From NCBI GenBank assembly GCA_029212955.1, contig JARGOW010000110.1, positions 1-9,090 on the forward strand: a DNA stretch of 9,090 nucleotides. Reading direction: 5' to 3'. Of the stretch, positions 1 to 6,180 are shown piece after piece (the stretch's first letter is position 1; every line of letters begins with the position of its first letter). The position numbers were made by a program, and so were the translations under genes. Source of the DNA: Planctomycetota bacterium. Its GTDB lineage: Bacteria > Planctomycetota > UBA1135 > GCA-002686595. The notes beneath the pieces are model-generated. The model made no database searches. It was not told the DNA's origin and worked only from the letters and a program-made list of their open reading frames with translations.

Positions 1-1949
1 AGGGCAAATCTTCCGACGTGGCAGCCTTCGCACTGGATCGCCTGGCGACCCACGGAGTGTTGCCCGAGAAGCTGACCAAGCTCGAAAAGCTCGCTACGAA
101 CCGGAACGAAGACTTGCAGCCTGCGGGCATGCGCGCGTGGGTGGCCTGTGCCGCGCCGGAGGATCAACCCGCCCTGCTGGCTCAAGCCCTGGCCTCCGAC
201 CGCCTGCTACTTAGAACCGAGGCCGCGGAAGCCGCTGCCGGAACGGCCAACCCCCTTTGCCTTCCTGTCCTGACGGAAAAGCTCAAGGAGGAGCGGGTCA
301 ACTCGGTGTTGGAGCGACGCCTGATCCGAGCCATGGTGGCCTGTGCCGGCGGGGACGAAGACAAAGCCGCCCGGGCAGCTTTGCTAGGTCCCCAGTTGCA
401 ATCCTTGGGCATGTCCAAGGCAGGCGGTGTGGCCCGCGCGCGCCTGCTCGAAGTCCTGGCCGGATCTGTGGATGACGAATGGCGACTCGCCGAAATCAAG
501 AAGCTGACCCAATGCGATGACCTGGATGTTCGCCGGTCCGCGCTGAAAACCTTGGGCACGATCCCGGGCTCCGATTCTCTGGCGCTCGGCATTGAATTGC
601 TAGATGCGGAAAGCAATCGCAACGCCATGGAGCCGTTGATGGACTCGGTGTTGAAGCTGGGTGGACTCGACGATGAGGGCGGCCGTAAGGCACTGCACAA
701 ATGCATTTCCAATGAGTTGGGAACCTTGGAAGCCCGCGAAAAACTATGCGTAGCCCTGGCACATAGTGAATTGCCCGAAGCCCAAGCCATCCTCGTTGAA
801 GCTTCCGCATCCATTCAGGGAGACTTGGCCCAGGCCGCCCTGGTGGCCGTGGGCAAGGGCCGGGGGCCGAAGGCCTTGGAAATCCTCACGGCGGCCCTGG
901 AGCGGGCCGATTGGCGCGATCGAGGTGCAGCTGCGGTGGGCCTCATGCACCTGGCATTGCCCGAGTGCATGGATTTGCTCATGAAGACCACCGGGGACGA
1001 AGATCCGTCGGTGGCCCTGTGCGCCAGCCGTGGCTTGCTACGCCTTTCCGGTCGCGACACCAAGGGCGAGCCCAAGGAAGGTTGGGCAGGCTGGTGGCAC
1101 GCCAAGAAAGGAACCGTGTCCCTGCGCCAACGGGAAACGTCCCAGCGCAGCTACGAAAAGTACGGCTACGAAGTGCCCGACTCGCTGATCTATTCGGGCC
1201 TGGACGTGGTCGTGATCCCCGGCCGCGGCGACCACATCGAAACCGTTCTGGATCGATTGGGCATCGTCTATCGGGTGGTTCAAGCGGGTCAGTTGGCCAA
1301 GAAAGGCCTGCACCCCGGCGCCGTATTGATCGCGGGCTGTACCGGCGAAATCGCCGCCAGCGATGTGCCTGTGGTCCAGTGGTACGTGCGCTGCGGCGGC
1401 TCCCTCTTCACCTCGTGTTGGTCCCTGACCTACACCACCCAACGTGCATTCCCCGGTGTTATTAACAAGGCAAGTACCAAGCATGAGGTGCTGGATCGAG
1501 TGAGCACCAGGCCCGCCGCCCCCGGTAGCACTTTCCTGAACGGAGTCTTCGAAGGCGGATCCATCCCCATCTATCACCTGGAGGGTGCGCACTTGATCCG
1601 CGTGGCCGATCCCATCCGAGCTGAGGTCCTGATCGACAGCCCCGAAGCCGCCGAACGCCATGGTAGCGGAGACATGGCCGCCTGGTTCCGTGTGGGCCAC
1701 GGCACCGTGCTCGATTCCGTAAATCACTTCGACCTGCAAGGATTGGCCCTGGCCACGGACCTCAAGAAGAAGGAGGAACTGCAAGCCTACGCCGTCAACC
1801 ACATGGGCCTCTCCATGTCCAATCTCCGTGCCATGGTCAAAGAGAAGTGGTGGAAGAGCCGCGAAAAAGCCGCAAAGAACGTGGATGACATGAGCGCCTT
1901 CCGCCTACTTACCAACTTCGTCCGCGAGAAACGCCTCCGCGGGGATTGA
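1..1949 (+). CDS. HEAT-repeat protein with C-terminal glutamine-amidotransferase-like domain (5' partial)
   Basis: The reading frame is already open at base 3 and gives repeat-like sequence (GKSSDVAAFALDRL) before the first possible start, a GTG at 18. The true start is therefore almost certainly outside the window. Numbering from that GTG, residues 1-345 are helical, Leu/Ala-rich HEAT-type repeats, for example around 169 (LDVRRSALKTLG) and 298 (DWRDRGAAAVGLMHL). A W356..W359-W360 motif follows, as often seen at the end of HEAT arrays in planctomycete proteins. Residues about 389-580 look like a class-I glutamine-amidotransferase/ThuA-like alpha/beta fold: strands LDVVVIPG and GAVLIAGC, then YVRCGGSLFTSCW, with Cys467 near the usual nucleophile position. 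HEAT arrays bind protein partners; an enzymatic role for the second domain is unproven and it may be only structural. The last ~60 residues are basic and helical. No signal peptide can be judged. The gene ends 13 bp from the convergent kinase gene. Domain identity is by eye: HEAT is firm, the second domain moderate. Confidence 0.8.
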   Translation, partial: GKSSDVAAFALDRLATHGVLPEKLTKLEKLATNRNEDLQPAGMRAWVACAAPEDQPALLAQALASDRLLLRTEAAEAAAGTANPLCLPVLTEKLKEERVNSVLERRLIRAMVACAGGDEDKAARAALLGPQLQSLGMSKAGGVARARLLEVLAGSVDDEWRLAEIKKLTQCDDLDVRRSALKTLGTIPGSDSLALGIELLDAESNRNAMEPLMDSVLKLGGLDDEGGRKALHKCISNELGTLEAREKLCVALAHSELPEAQAILVEASASIQGDLAQAALVAVGKGRGPKALEILTAALERADWRDRGAAAVGLMHLALPECMDLLMKTTGDEDPSVALCASRGLLRLSGRDTKGEPKEGWAGWWHAKKGTVSLRQRETSQRSYEKYGYEVPDSLIYSGLDVVVIPGRGDHIETVLDRLGIVYRVVQAGQLAKKGLHPGAVLIAGCTGEIAASDVPVVQWYVRCGGSLFTSCWSLTYTTQRAFPGVINKASTKHEVLDRVSTRPAAPGSTFLNGVFEGGSIPIYHLEGAHLIRVADPIRAEVLIDSPEAAERHGSGDMAAWFRVGHGTVLDSVNHFDLQGLALATDLKKKEELQAYAVNHMGLSMSNLRAMVKEKWWKSREKAAKNVDDMSAFRLLTNFVREKRLRGD

Positions 1950-1962
1950 TCGCCATAAGGTT

Positions 1963-4149
1963 CTAGCGACGCAACTGCTGCAATTGATCGCGGACCGGGG
2001 ATGGGTCTCGAGCGGGCGCGAATAGGCTCCATAGATCGATCACTTGTTGGAGCTTGTTCGATGCGATTGCAATGGCATCTTCCCGCGAGGGGTTGAGCGC
2101 GACCAATTGCACGGCAAGTTGACGCACCTGGCCCGCTTGTTGATCCCCTTCCCGGAGCTTGTCAGCATAGTATAGGGAGCGCATGACGATGACATGGGTT
2201 GTGAGCTCCATGACCCGGGCTGAAAATCGATTGGGCTCCAAAGCTACGAGTTTGGTGGCCATTGATAGGGCTTGACGGGCGTTTCGAACGGCACTGGCAG
2301 AATGGTTCGTCGAGTGTTCGATTTCGGCCATGGCTTGGTGAGCCATGGCGCAGTTGTGCAGTTGGGCCGCAGAACCAGGATTTTCACCCAAGAGCTCTAG
2401 GGCCAAATCCAAACGCTGTTGACCGAATTTGCGGTGATCAGCCGGGCGTTGTTGCTTGTGTGCGATGTGAGCAAGCCGTTCGTAGCTCCAGCACAGACCG
2501 CTTCGATGGTCGCCGGGTGTAGCGAGCAAGAGACTGTGTGTGGATTCGTAGTACTCGCGCGCCAAACTGAAGTTCTGCCGGCTCTTGGCGATATCCCCGA
2601 GCTTGATCAGCAGGCGGCGTTCGTCCGCCTGTAGCCGTTCCTCGCTTTTCTCTCGTTTGAGCTCTGCGATGATTCTGGCGGATTCGGTTCGAAGCGCCCC
2701 CGCATGCTCCACCTGTTGGTTGGCCAGGTGGAGGTCGGAGCTGTATTCGAGCAGGTGGGCTTTCCGGCGTCGGAGTTCGCGATCCATGGGGTCCGTGGCC
2801 AGCAACTCATCAATGCGTTGATTCATAGACGCGGCCAACTGCGTTCGCACTTCCGTGGACCCGTTTAGGTCCGCAAGCTGAGGCATAACATCGTCCACGA
2901 GACCGATGGCGGTGTCTTTGAGTGCGTCGCGATTGCGGTTGGCTTGAATGCCACGATCGATCGCTATCCCAGCCAGGGTCGCAAGCATGACGAGGACCAG
3001 CGAAACCGCTCCAAGCAGCATACGGTTGCGTGCAATGAATTTGCGGGCGATGTAGGCCGGGCGAGGCCGCATTGCCCGAACGGGCAAGCCATCAAGAAGG
3101 TTTTGCAAATCCTCCCCGAAGTGCAACATGGATGAGTAGCGTTCTGAAATGTCCTTGGCGCAGGCCATGGCCAGTATTGCGTCGAGTTCGCGGGTCGGTA
3201 GTCCCGGTTGCCCGGTGACAGGAGGAATGGCCTTGGACATGATTCGGTCGATCGTGGTGCTCAGCCCGCAATCTCCATCGAGAAATGGGTGCTTGCCTTC
3301 CAAGCACTCATAGAGCACCAACCCAAGGGCATGCACATCGGTTCGCGTATCCGGCGTATCACTCCCGGAGAGCTGCTCAGCGCTCGAATAGGACAATGTG
3401 CCTATGAATTGGGAGTCGGCTGTGAGGTGCGGGCCATCGCGCAGCGGATCGGTAGATTTGGCCGTGCCAAAGTCGATGACCTTCATGTGGGGTTTCCCGT
3501 TGCGTTGGGTCACCATAAGGTTGGAGGGCTTTAGATCCCTGTGGATGATGTTCCTTTGATGTGCATGGCCCACGGCACGTGTGCACTGCGCCACAAGCTC
3601 GACGATACGGCGCCAGGTGGGTGGGTGAGTTTTGCAGTATTCCGTAATGCTTTGCCCGTCCACGAATTCCAATACTGTGAAGGGCCGGTTGGATTCGGTG
3701 GTGCCCTGATCGTAGACCTCCGCGATACCAGTGTGCTGCAATTGGGCCAGCACCCGTTGTTCCTCGTGGAAGCGTGCGAGGGTGTGCTCGCCGGTTCCAA
3801 CGTTCAGCATCTTGATGGCCACCTTGCGCTTGAGTGGGAGGGGTGCCTGGGCCAAGTACACGGTCCCACTGGCGCCATGGCCCAGGGACTTAATGATCGT
3901 ATAGCCCTGAAGCTGCGGCGGCATGGGGTCCATGGGCCCCGCGGGGGGAACCCAATTCAGATCGTTCACGAGACCAGTTCCACGCGTTGGCAAATCGCCG
4001 TCCCGGTGGGCAGCCAACAAGTCTTGCATGGCACCTACGATTTCTGGATCCTGGGTGAGTTCGCGCACTCGATCCATTTGGGCTCCATCGGGGAGGTCCA
4101 GCACCTGATCGAAGATCACCGCGAGTTCGTCATACCGATCGGGATCCAT
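1963..4149 (-). CDS. Membrane-anchored Ser/Thr protein kinase with TPR-like C-terminal region
   Basis: A 728-residue PknB/Hanks-type kinase that should phosphorylate Ser/Thr on partner proteins. Residues 1-60 are a helical module (YDELAVIFDQVLDLP ... DLLAAH) typical of planctomycete kinases. The catalytic domain spans about 83-355: glycine loop LGHGASGTVYLA (89-100), VAIK Lys113, helix-C Glu130, HRDLKPSN (203-210, catalytic Asp205), DFG (227-229), Asp271 in TRTDVHALG, and Arg337. All catalytic residues are present, so it should be active. The segment normally reading GTPxYMSPEQ is GTLSYSSAEQ here (250-259), losing the usual proline while Glu258 remains. One hydrophobic segment (about 378-396) is the only membrane span, which puts the kinase inside and the rest outside. 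Residues about 440-705 are amphipathic, degenerate TPR-like helices, probably a sensing or docking region. ATG at 4149 has AAGGAA ten bases upstream. It follows the sigma gene by 4 bp, so coupled expression is likely. The substrate is unknown; the neighbouring sigma factor is the obvious candidate. Confidence 0.93.
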   Translation of the reverse strand: MDPDRYDELAVIFDQVLDLPDGAQMDRVRELTQDPEIVGAMQDLLAAHRDGDLPTRGTGLVNDLNWVPPAGPMDPMPPQLQGYTIIKSLGHGASGTVYLAQAPLPLKRKVAIKMLNVGTGEHTLARFHEEQRVLAQLQHTGIAEVYDQGTTESNRPFTVLEFVDGQSITEYCKTHPPTWRRIVELVAQCTRAVGHAHQRNIIHRDLKPSNLMVTQRNGKPHMKVIDFGTAKSTDPLRDGPHLTADSQFIGTLSYSSAEQLSGSDTPDTRTDVHALGLVLYECLEGKHPFLDGDCGLSTTIDRIMSKAIPPVTGQPGLPTRELDAILAMACAKDISERYSSMLHFGEDLQNLLDGLPVRAMRPRPAYIARKFIARNRMLLGAVSLVLVMLATLAGIAIDRGIQANRNRDALKDTAIGLVDDVMPQLADLNGSTEVRTQLAASMNQRIDELLATDPMDRELRRRKAHLLEYSSDLHLANQQVEHAGALRTESARIIAELKREKSEERLQADERRLLIKLGDIAKSRQNFSLAREYYESTHSLLLATPGDHRSGLCWSYERLAHIAHKQQRPADHRKFGQQRLDLALELLGENPGSAAQLHNCAMAHQAMAEIEHSTNHSASAVRNARQALSMATKLVALEPNRFSARVMELTTHVIVMRSLYYADKLREGDQQAGQVRQLAVQLVALNPSREDAIAIASNKLQQVIDLWSLFAPARDPSPVRDQLQQLRR

Positions 4150-4153
4150 GGCT

Positions 4154-4699
4154 TTATCGTTCCTTGAGGCGCATGCCGAGCCAGGCTCGCGCCATGGCCC
4201 AGGTCCGTTGGGAGTGGCGTTTGCTGATCCCCAGTTCCTCGGCGATCTGCTCGTGGTTCATGCCACCGTAAAAGCGGAGCTCCACGACTCGCGCGGCGAT
4301 TTTATCCTTTTCTTTTAGAAGTTGAAGCTCCTCCTCGAGCTCCAATACATCGATGCCAGAGATCGCCGGGGATTCGTGAAAGGATTCCAAGGGTACATGC
4401 ACGCGATCGCCTCCGCGTTTTTCCGCACTCTTGGCCCGGGCATGGCTGATTAAAATGTTCCGAATGGCTGTGGCAGCCCACGCGCGGAAGGCGAGCATTT
4501 CCGTAGGCGGTGCGGTTTCGGAGCGCAGAATTTTCAGCCACAGTTCGTTGACCAGTGCGGTGGGTTGCAATGTGTGATCGCATCGTTGCCGTTGGAATTG
4601 TGCTCGCGCAATCTCTTGAAGAGCTTCCAATAGCTTCGCCGTCAACTCGGTTTCTACGGGTTGTTCGCCAATCGTGTTTCTAGGCTCGTGCTCTTCCAC
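4154..4699 (-). CDS. ECF-type RNA polymerase sigma factor (TIGR02999-like)
   Basis: A 181-residue alternative sigma factor that should direct RNA polymerase to a dedicated promoter set. The signature HTLQPTALVNELWLKIL (42-58) and AFRAWAATAIRNILISHARAK (70-90) mark sigma region 2, with the AEKRGG basic stretch after it. Residues about 118-175 form region 4, including ARVVELRFYGGMNHEQIAEELGIS and a recognition helix ending in MARAWL. This pattern matches the sigma-70 ECF subfamily common in Planctomycetota (TIGR02999-like), and the length is normal for it. The start is GTG at 4699: the frame is closed by a TAG at 4723-4721, no ATG lies between, and GGAA sits seven bases upstream. The kinase gene begins 4 bp after the stop. 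No anti-sigma factor gene is next to it, and there is no C-terminal extension, so control by the kinase is a reasonable inference. The recognition-helix start (SKRHSQRTW) differs from the more usual SPRTVKRDW. Confidence 0.92.
   Translation of the reverse strand: MEEHEPRNTIGEQPVETELTAKLLEALQEIARAQFQRQRCDHTLQPTALVNELWLKILRSETAPPTEMLAFRAWAATAIRNILISHARAKSAEKRGGDRVHVPLESFHESPAISGIDVLELEEELQLLKEKDKIAARVVELRFYGGMNHEQIAEELGISKRHSQRTWAMARAWLGMRLKER
4160..4165 (-). promoter_or_regulatory. Ribosome-binding site of the kinase gene, inside the sigma gene
   Basis: On the minus strand AAGGAA lies ten bases before the kinase ATG at 4149. It is made from the last sense codons of the sigma gene (AAG GAA CGA TAA). 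Ribosomes finishing the sigma factor therefore uncover or sit on this site, which suggests translational coupling and a fixed sigma-to-kinase ratio. The match is read directly; coupling is inferred. Confidence 0.6.
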
Positions 4700-4706
4700 A
4701 ATGTAA

Positions 4707-4710
4707 TTCC
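4707..4710 (-). promoter_or_regulatory. Ribosome-binding site deciding the GTG start of the sigma gene
   Basis: GGAA on the minus strand sits seven bases before the GTG at 4699. It is a short Shine-Dalgarno match, but no other start codon in the frame is available between the upstream stop (4723-4721) and the conserved region 2, so it supports the GTG start. Confidence 0.45.
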
Positions 4711-4735
4711 AAGGAAGAGGCTAACCTGTTGCCCA

Positions 4736-4748
4736 ACTCCTTTGGAGT
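4736..4748. repeat. Small perfect inverted repeat between the DinB-like and sigma genes
   Basis: ACTCC-TTT-GGAGT is a five-base perfect stem with a three-base loop in the 101-bp gap between the DinB-like stop (4801) and the sigma start (4699). There is no T-tract after it on the minus strand, so it is not a standard intrinsic terminator. It could be a weak hairpin in the sigma mRNA leader, a protein-binding site or chance. On the minus strand its second arm carries AAAGGAG, a good Shine-Dalgarno string, but no usable start codon follows it. I see no convincing sigma-70 promoter in this gap. Confidence 0.3.
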
Positions 4749-4800
4749 GAATTGCCGAGAGTGACCCATTCAAGCCACTCGCGGAATCGGTGGGGGCGTT

Positions 4801-5271
4801 CTAGCTCCTCTTGGGCAGTTTGCGGTCCAAAACGGCCGCGATTGAACCCAATTGGCCCGCGTGGTAGGCCAGGTGAAAAATGTGGCCCAGCAGGAATGCG
4901 TGCCGTGTTCCGAGACTCTCTTTGAAATCGGGAAGTATCTCAATCGCCGGAGTGTTCTCCAGGGAGCCGGGCGGAAGCTTGCGGAGTTGGTCGACCAGAT
5001 CGCCGGAGACAGATTCGAAGCGCGACCTCCACTCGGGCCAGGATTCCCCGGTTCCGTGGAATGGCAACACCAAGTCCAGGGCTTCCAATGTGGTCCGCGA
5101 GACCTCCGTCAGGTGGCGAAAAGTGTTCAGTGCGGTGGGACCACCGGGGTGCAATTCAACCATGGCCTGGGACGCGCTCCAGGATTCGGTCATGGACAGG
5201 ATCACCGTGGTGCGCTGCTCGACTTGCAAGGCCAGAAGCTCGCACTGGGTCTCGGGAAGGCCGGTGGACAT
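4801..5271 (-). CDS. DinB-like four-helix-bundle putative metalloprotein
   Basis: A small protein (156 residues from ATG 5271, 161 from GTG 5286) that looks like the DinB/YfiT superfamily of four-helix bundles. The hallmark is LLGHIFHLAYHAGQLGSI near the C terminus, whose two histidines four apart (138 and 142 in the longer numbering), with an earlier His58 in TFRHLTEV, would form the usual three-histidine metal site. Family members include thiol-dependent transferases and many proteins of unknown role, so no reaction can be assigned. Start choice is uncertain. GTG 5286 would overlap the desaturase gene by 8 bp and has GGAA directly against it. ATG 5271 lies 7 bp after the desaturase stop, with the same GGAA 15 bases away. 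I prefer the ATG because the conserved part begins after it. Either way the gene is almost certainly translated together with the desaturase. No signal peptide or membrane segment is visible. Confidence 0.75.
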   Translation of the reverse strand: MSTGLPETQCELLALQVEQRTTVILSMTESWSASQAMVELHPGGPTALNTFRHLTEVSRTTLEALDLVLPFHGTGESWPEWRSRFESVSGDLVDQLRKLPPGSLENTPAIEILPDFKESLGTRHAFLLGHIFHLAYHAGQLGSIAAVLDRKLPKRS

Positions 5272-5278
5272 GTGGGGT

Positions 5279-6148
5279 TCAGGCACTTCCGGCGACGCGC
5301 TTTTTCTGGACGCTGTCCTTGGCCCTTTGAATGGCTTCCTCGGAAACCCTGCGCAGGTCCCGTGTCACTCGAATCTTGGACATGCTCCACACAAACCACT
5401 TCGTCGGGTCCAAGTGGAACCAGCGAATGCCGTTGCGATAATCGCCGGCGAAGCGGTGATGGAAGTTGTGATAACCCTCACCCAAAGTGAGGATCGCAGT
5501 TACCCACGAATCCCGTGCGGAGCCTTCCACGTCGTAGGGCTGGCTGCCGATGCAGTGGGCCACCGAATTGATCGAAAAGGTCGCGTGCCATTGAACCACG
5601 AGGCGCAGGAAACCAACAACCAACAGTCCACCGATCGCATCGCCCACCAGGGCACCGGCGATCATGGGCAGTACCACTCCGCCCATGAGGGCCCAGAGTA
5701 CGTAGTATTTGTTCTGGTTGACCACGAAGGGGTCCTTTTCCAAGTCGCTCACGATCGACTTATCGATCGCAGGAGCTCGAAATAGAACCCAACCGATGTG
5801 GGCCCACCAGAAGCCTCTTTTGATGTTGTAGGGATCCTCATCCCGGTCCGTGTACTTGTGGTGAACCCGGTGATCTGCGGACCACTTCAGAGCGGAGTTC
5901 TGAACCGAGGCCGCGCCAAACAGCAGGTAGAACACGCGCAAGGGCCAAATGGCCTTGTAGGTAGGATGGCTGAAGAGCCGGTGATACCCGCCCGTAATCG
6001 ACAATCCGCAGAAGCCAAACCAGAGCACCGCGAGCCATGCGATGCTCCAGCTCCAATGGAAGCAGAGCCACACGATTCCGGCCACGCCCATCAGGTGGGA
6101 GAAGGCCAGGAATAGAGTGTTTGTCCAGTCGAGTTTTTTCTGGTCCAT
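5279..6148 (-). CDS. Membrane fatty-acid desaturase (acyl-CoA/acyl-lipid delta-9 type)
   Basis: A 289-residue di-iron membrane desaturase that introduces a cis double bond into saturated acyl chains, raising membrane fluidity. All histidine boxes are visible: HRLFSH (56-61), HRVHH (93-97), HNFHH (227-231) and the supporting NSVAH (194-198). Hydrophobic segments at about 12-30, 34-52, 68-80, 150-165 and 168-187 fit the usual four-span topology with the boxes on the cytoplasmic face. WSADHRVHHKYTDRDEDPYN and GEGYHNFHH are typical of the bacterial delta-9/stearoyl-CoA desaturase family. Whether the substrate is acyl-CoA or phospholipid cannot be read from sequence, nor can the position of the double bond. 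ATG 6148 has GGAA six bases upstream. The gene starts 32 bp after the peptidase stop and is followed at once by the DinB-like gene. Electron donors (ferredoxin, cytochrome b5) are not encoded here. Confidence 0.95.
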   Translation of the reverse strand: MDQKKLDWTNTLFLAFSHLMGVAGIVWLCFHWSWSIAWLAVLWFGFCGLSITGGYHRLFSHPTYKAIWPLRVFYLLFGAASVQNSALKWSADHRVHHKYTDRDEDPYNIKRGFWWAHIGWVLFRAPAIDKSIVSDLEKDPFVVNQNKYYVLWALMGGVVLPMIAGALVGDAIGGLLVVGFLRLVVQWHATFSINSVAHCIGSQPYDVEGSARDSWVTAILTLGEGYHNFHHRFAGDYRNGIRWFHLDPTKWFVWSMSKIRVTRDLRRVSEEAIQRAKDSVQKKRVAGSA

Positions 6149-6163
6149 GGTGGGTTCCGATCG

Positions 6164-6177
6164 AGGTCCTGGGACCT
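6164..6177. promoter_or_regulatory. Short dyad-symmetric site just upstream of the desaturase gene
   Basis: AGGTCC-TG-GGACCT is a perfect six-base dyad with a two-base centre, in the 32-bp gap between the peptidase stop and the desaturase ribosome-binding site. It could be an operator for a dimeric regulator acting on the desaturase, a small mRNA hairpin (five pairs, four-base loop) affecting translation or processing, or chance. The symmetry is read directly; any function is inferred. Confidence 0.3.
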
Positions 6178-6180
6178 GCC

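Noticed and set aside
1038..1802. Minus-strand open frame of 254 codons inside the HEAT/amidotransferase-like gene
   Set aside because: It is antisense to a clearly coding frame, and its protein is Gly/Val/Asp-rich with no domain pattern.
4736..4748. Hairpin ACTCC-TTT-GGAGT as terminator of the DinB-like gene
   Set aside because: The five-base stem is short and no T-run follows on the minus strand, so read-through into the sigma gene is as likely. Kept only as an inverted repeat.
4700..4800. Promoter for the sigma/kinase pair, e.g. TTGAAT at about 4770
   Set aside because: No acceptable -10 box lies at a proper distance, and no AAC...CGT-like ECF promoter pair is visible.
4880..5785. Long plus-strand open frame (about 300 codons) opposite the DinB-like and desaturase genes
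   Set aside because: It lies antisense to two genes with clear motifs, spans their junction, and its translation has no recognisable domain. GC-rich DNA commonly gives such antisense frames.
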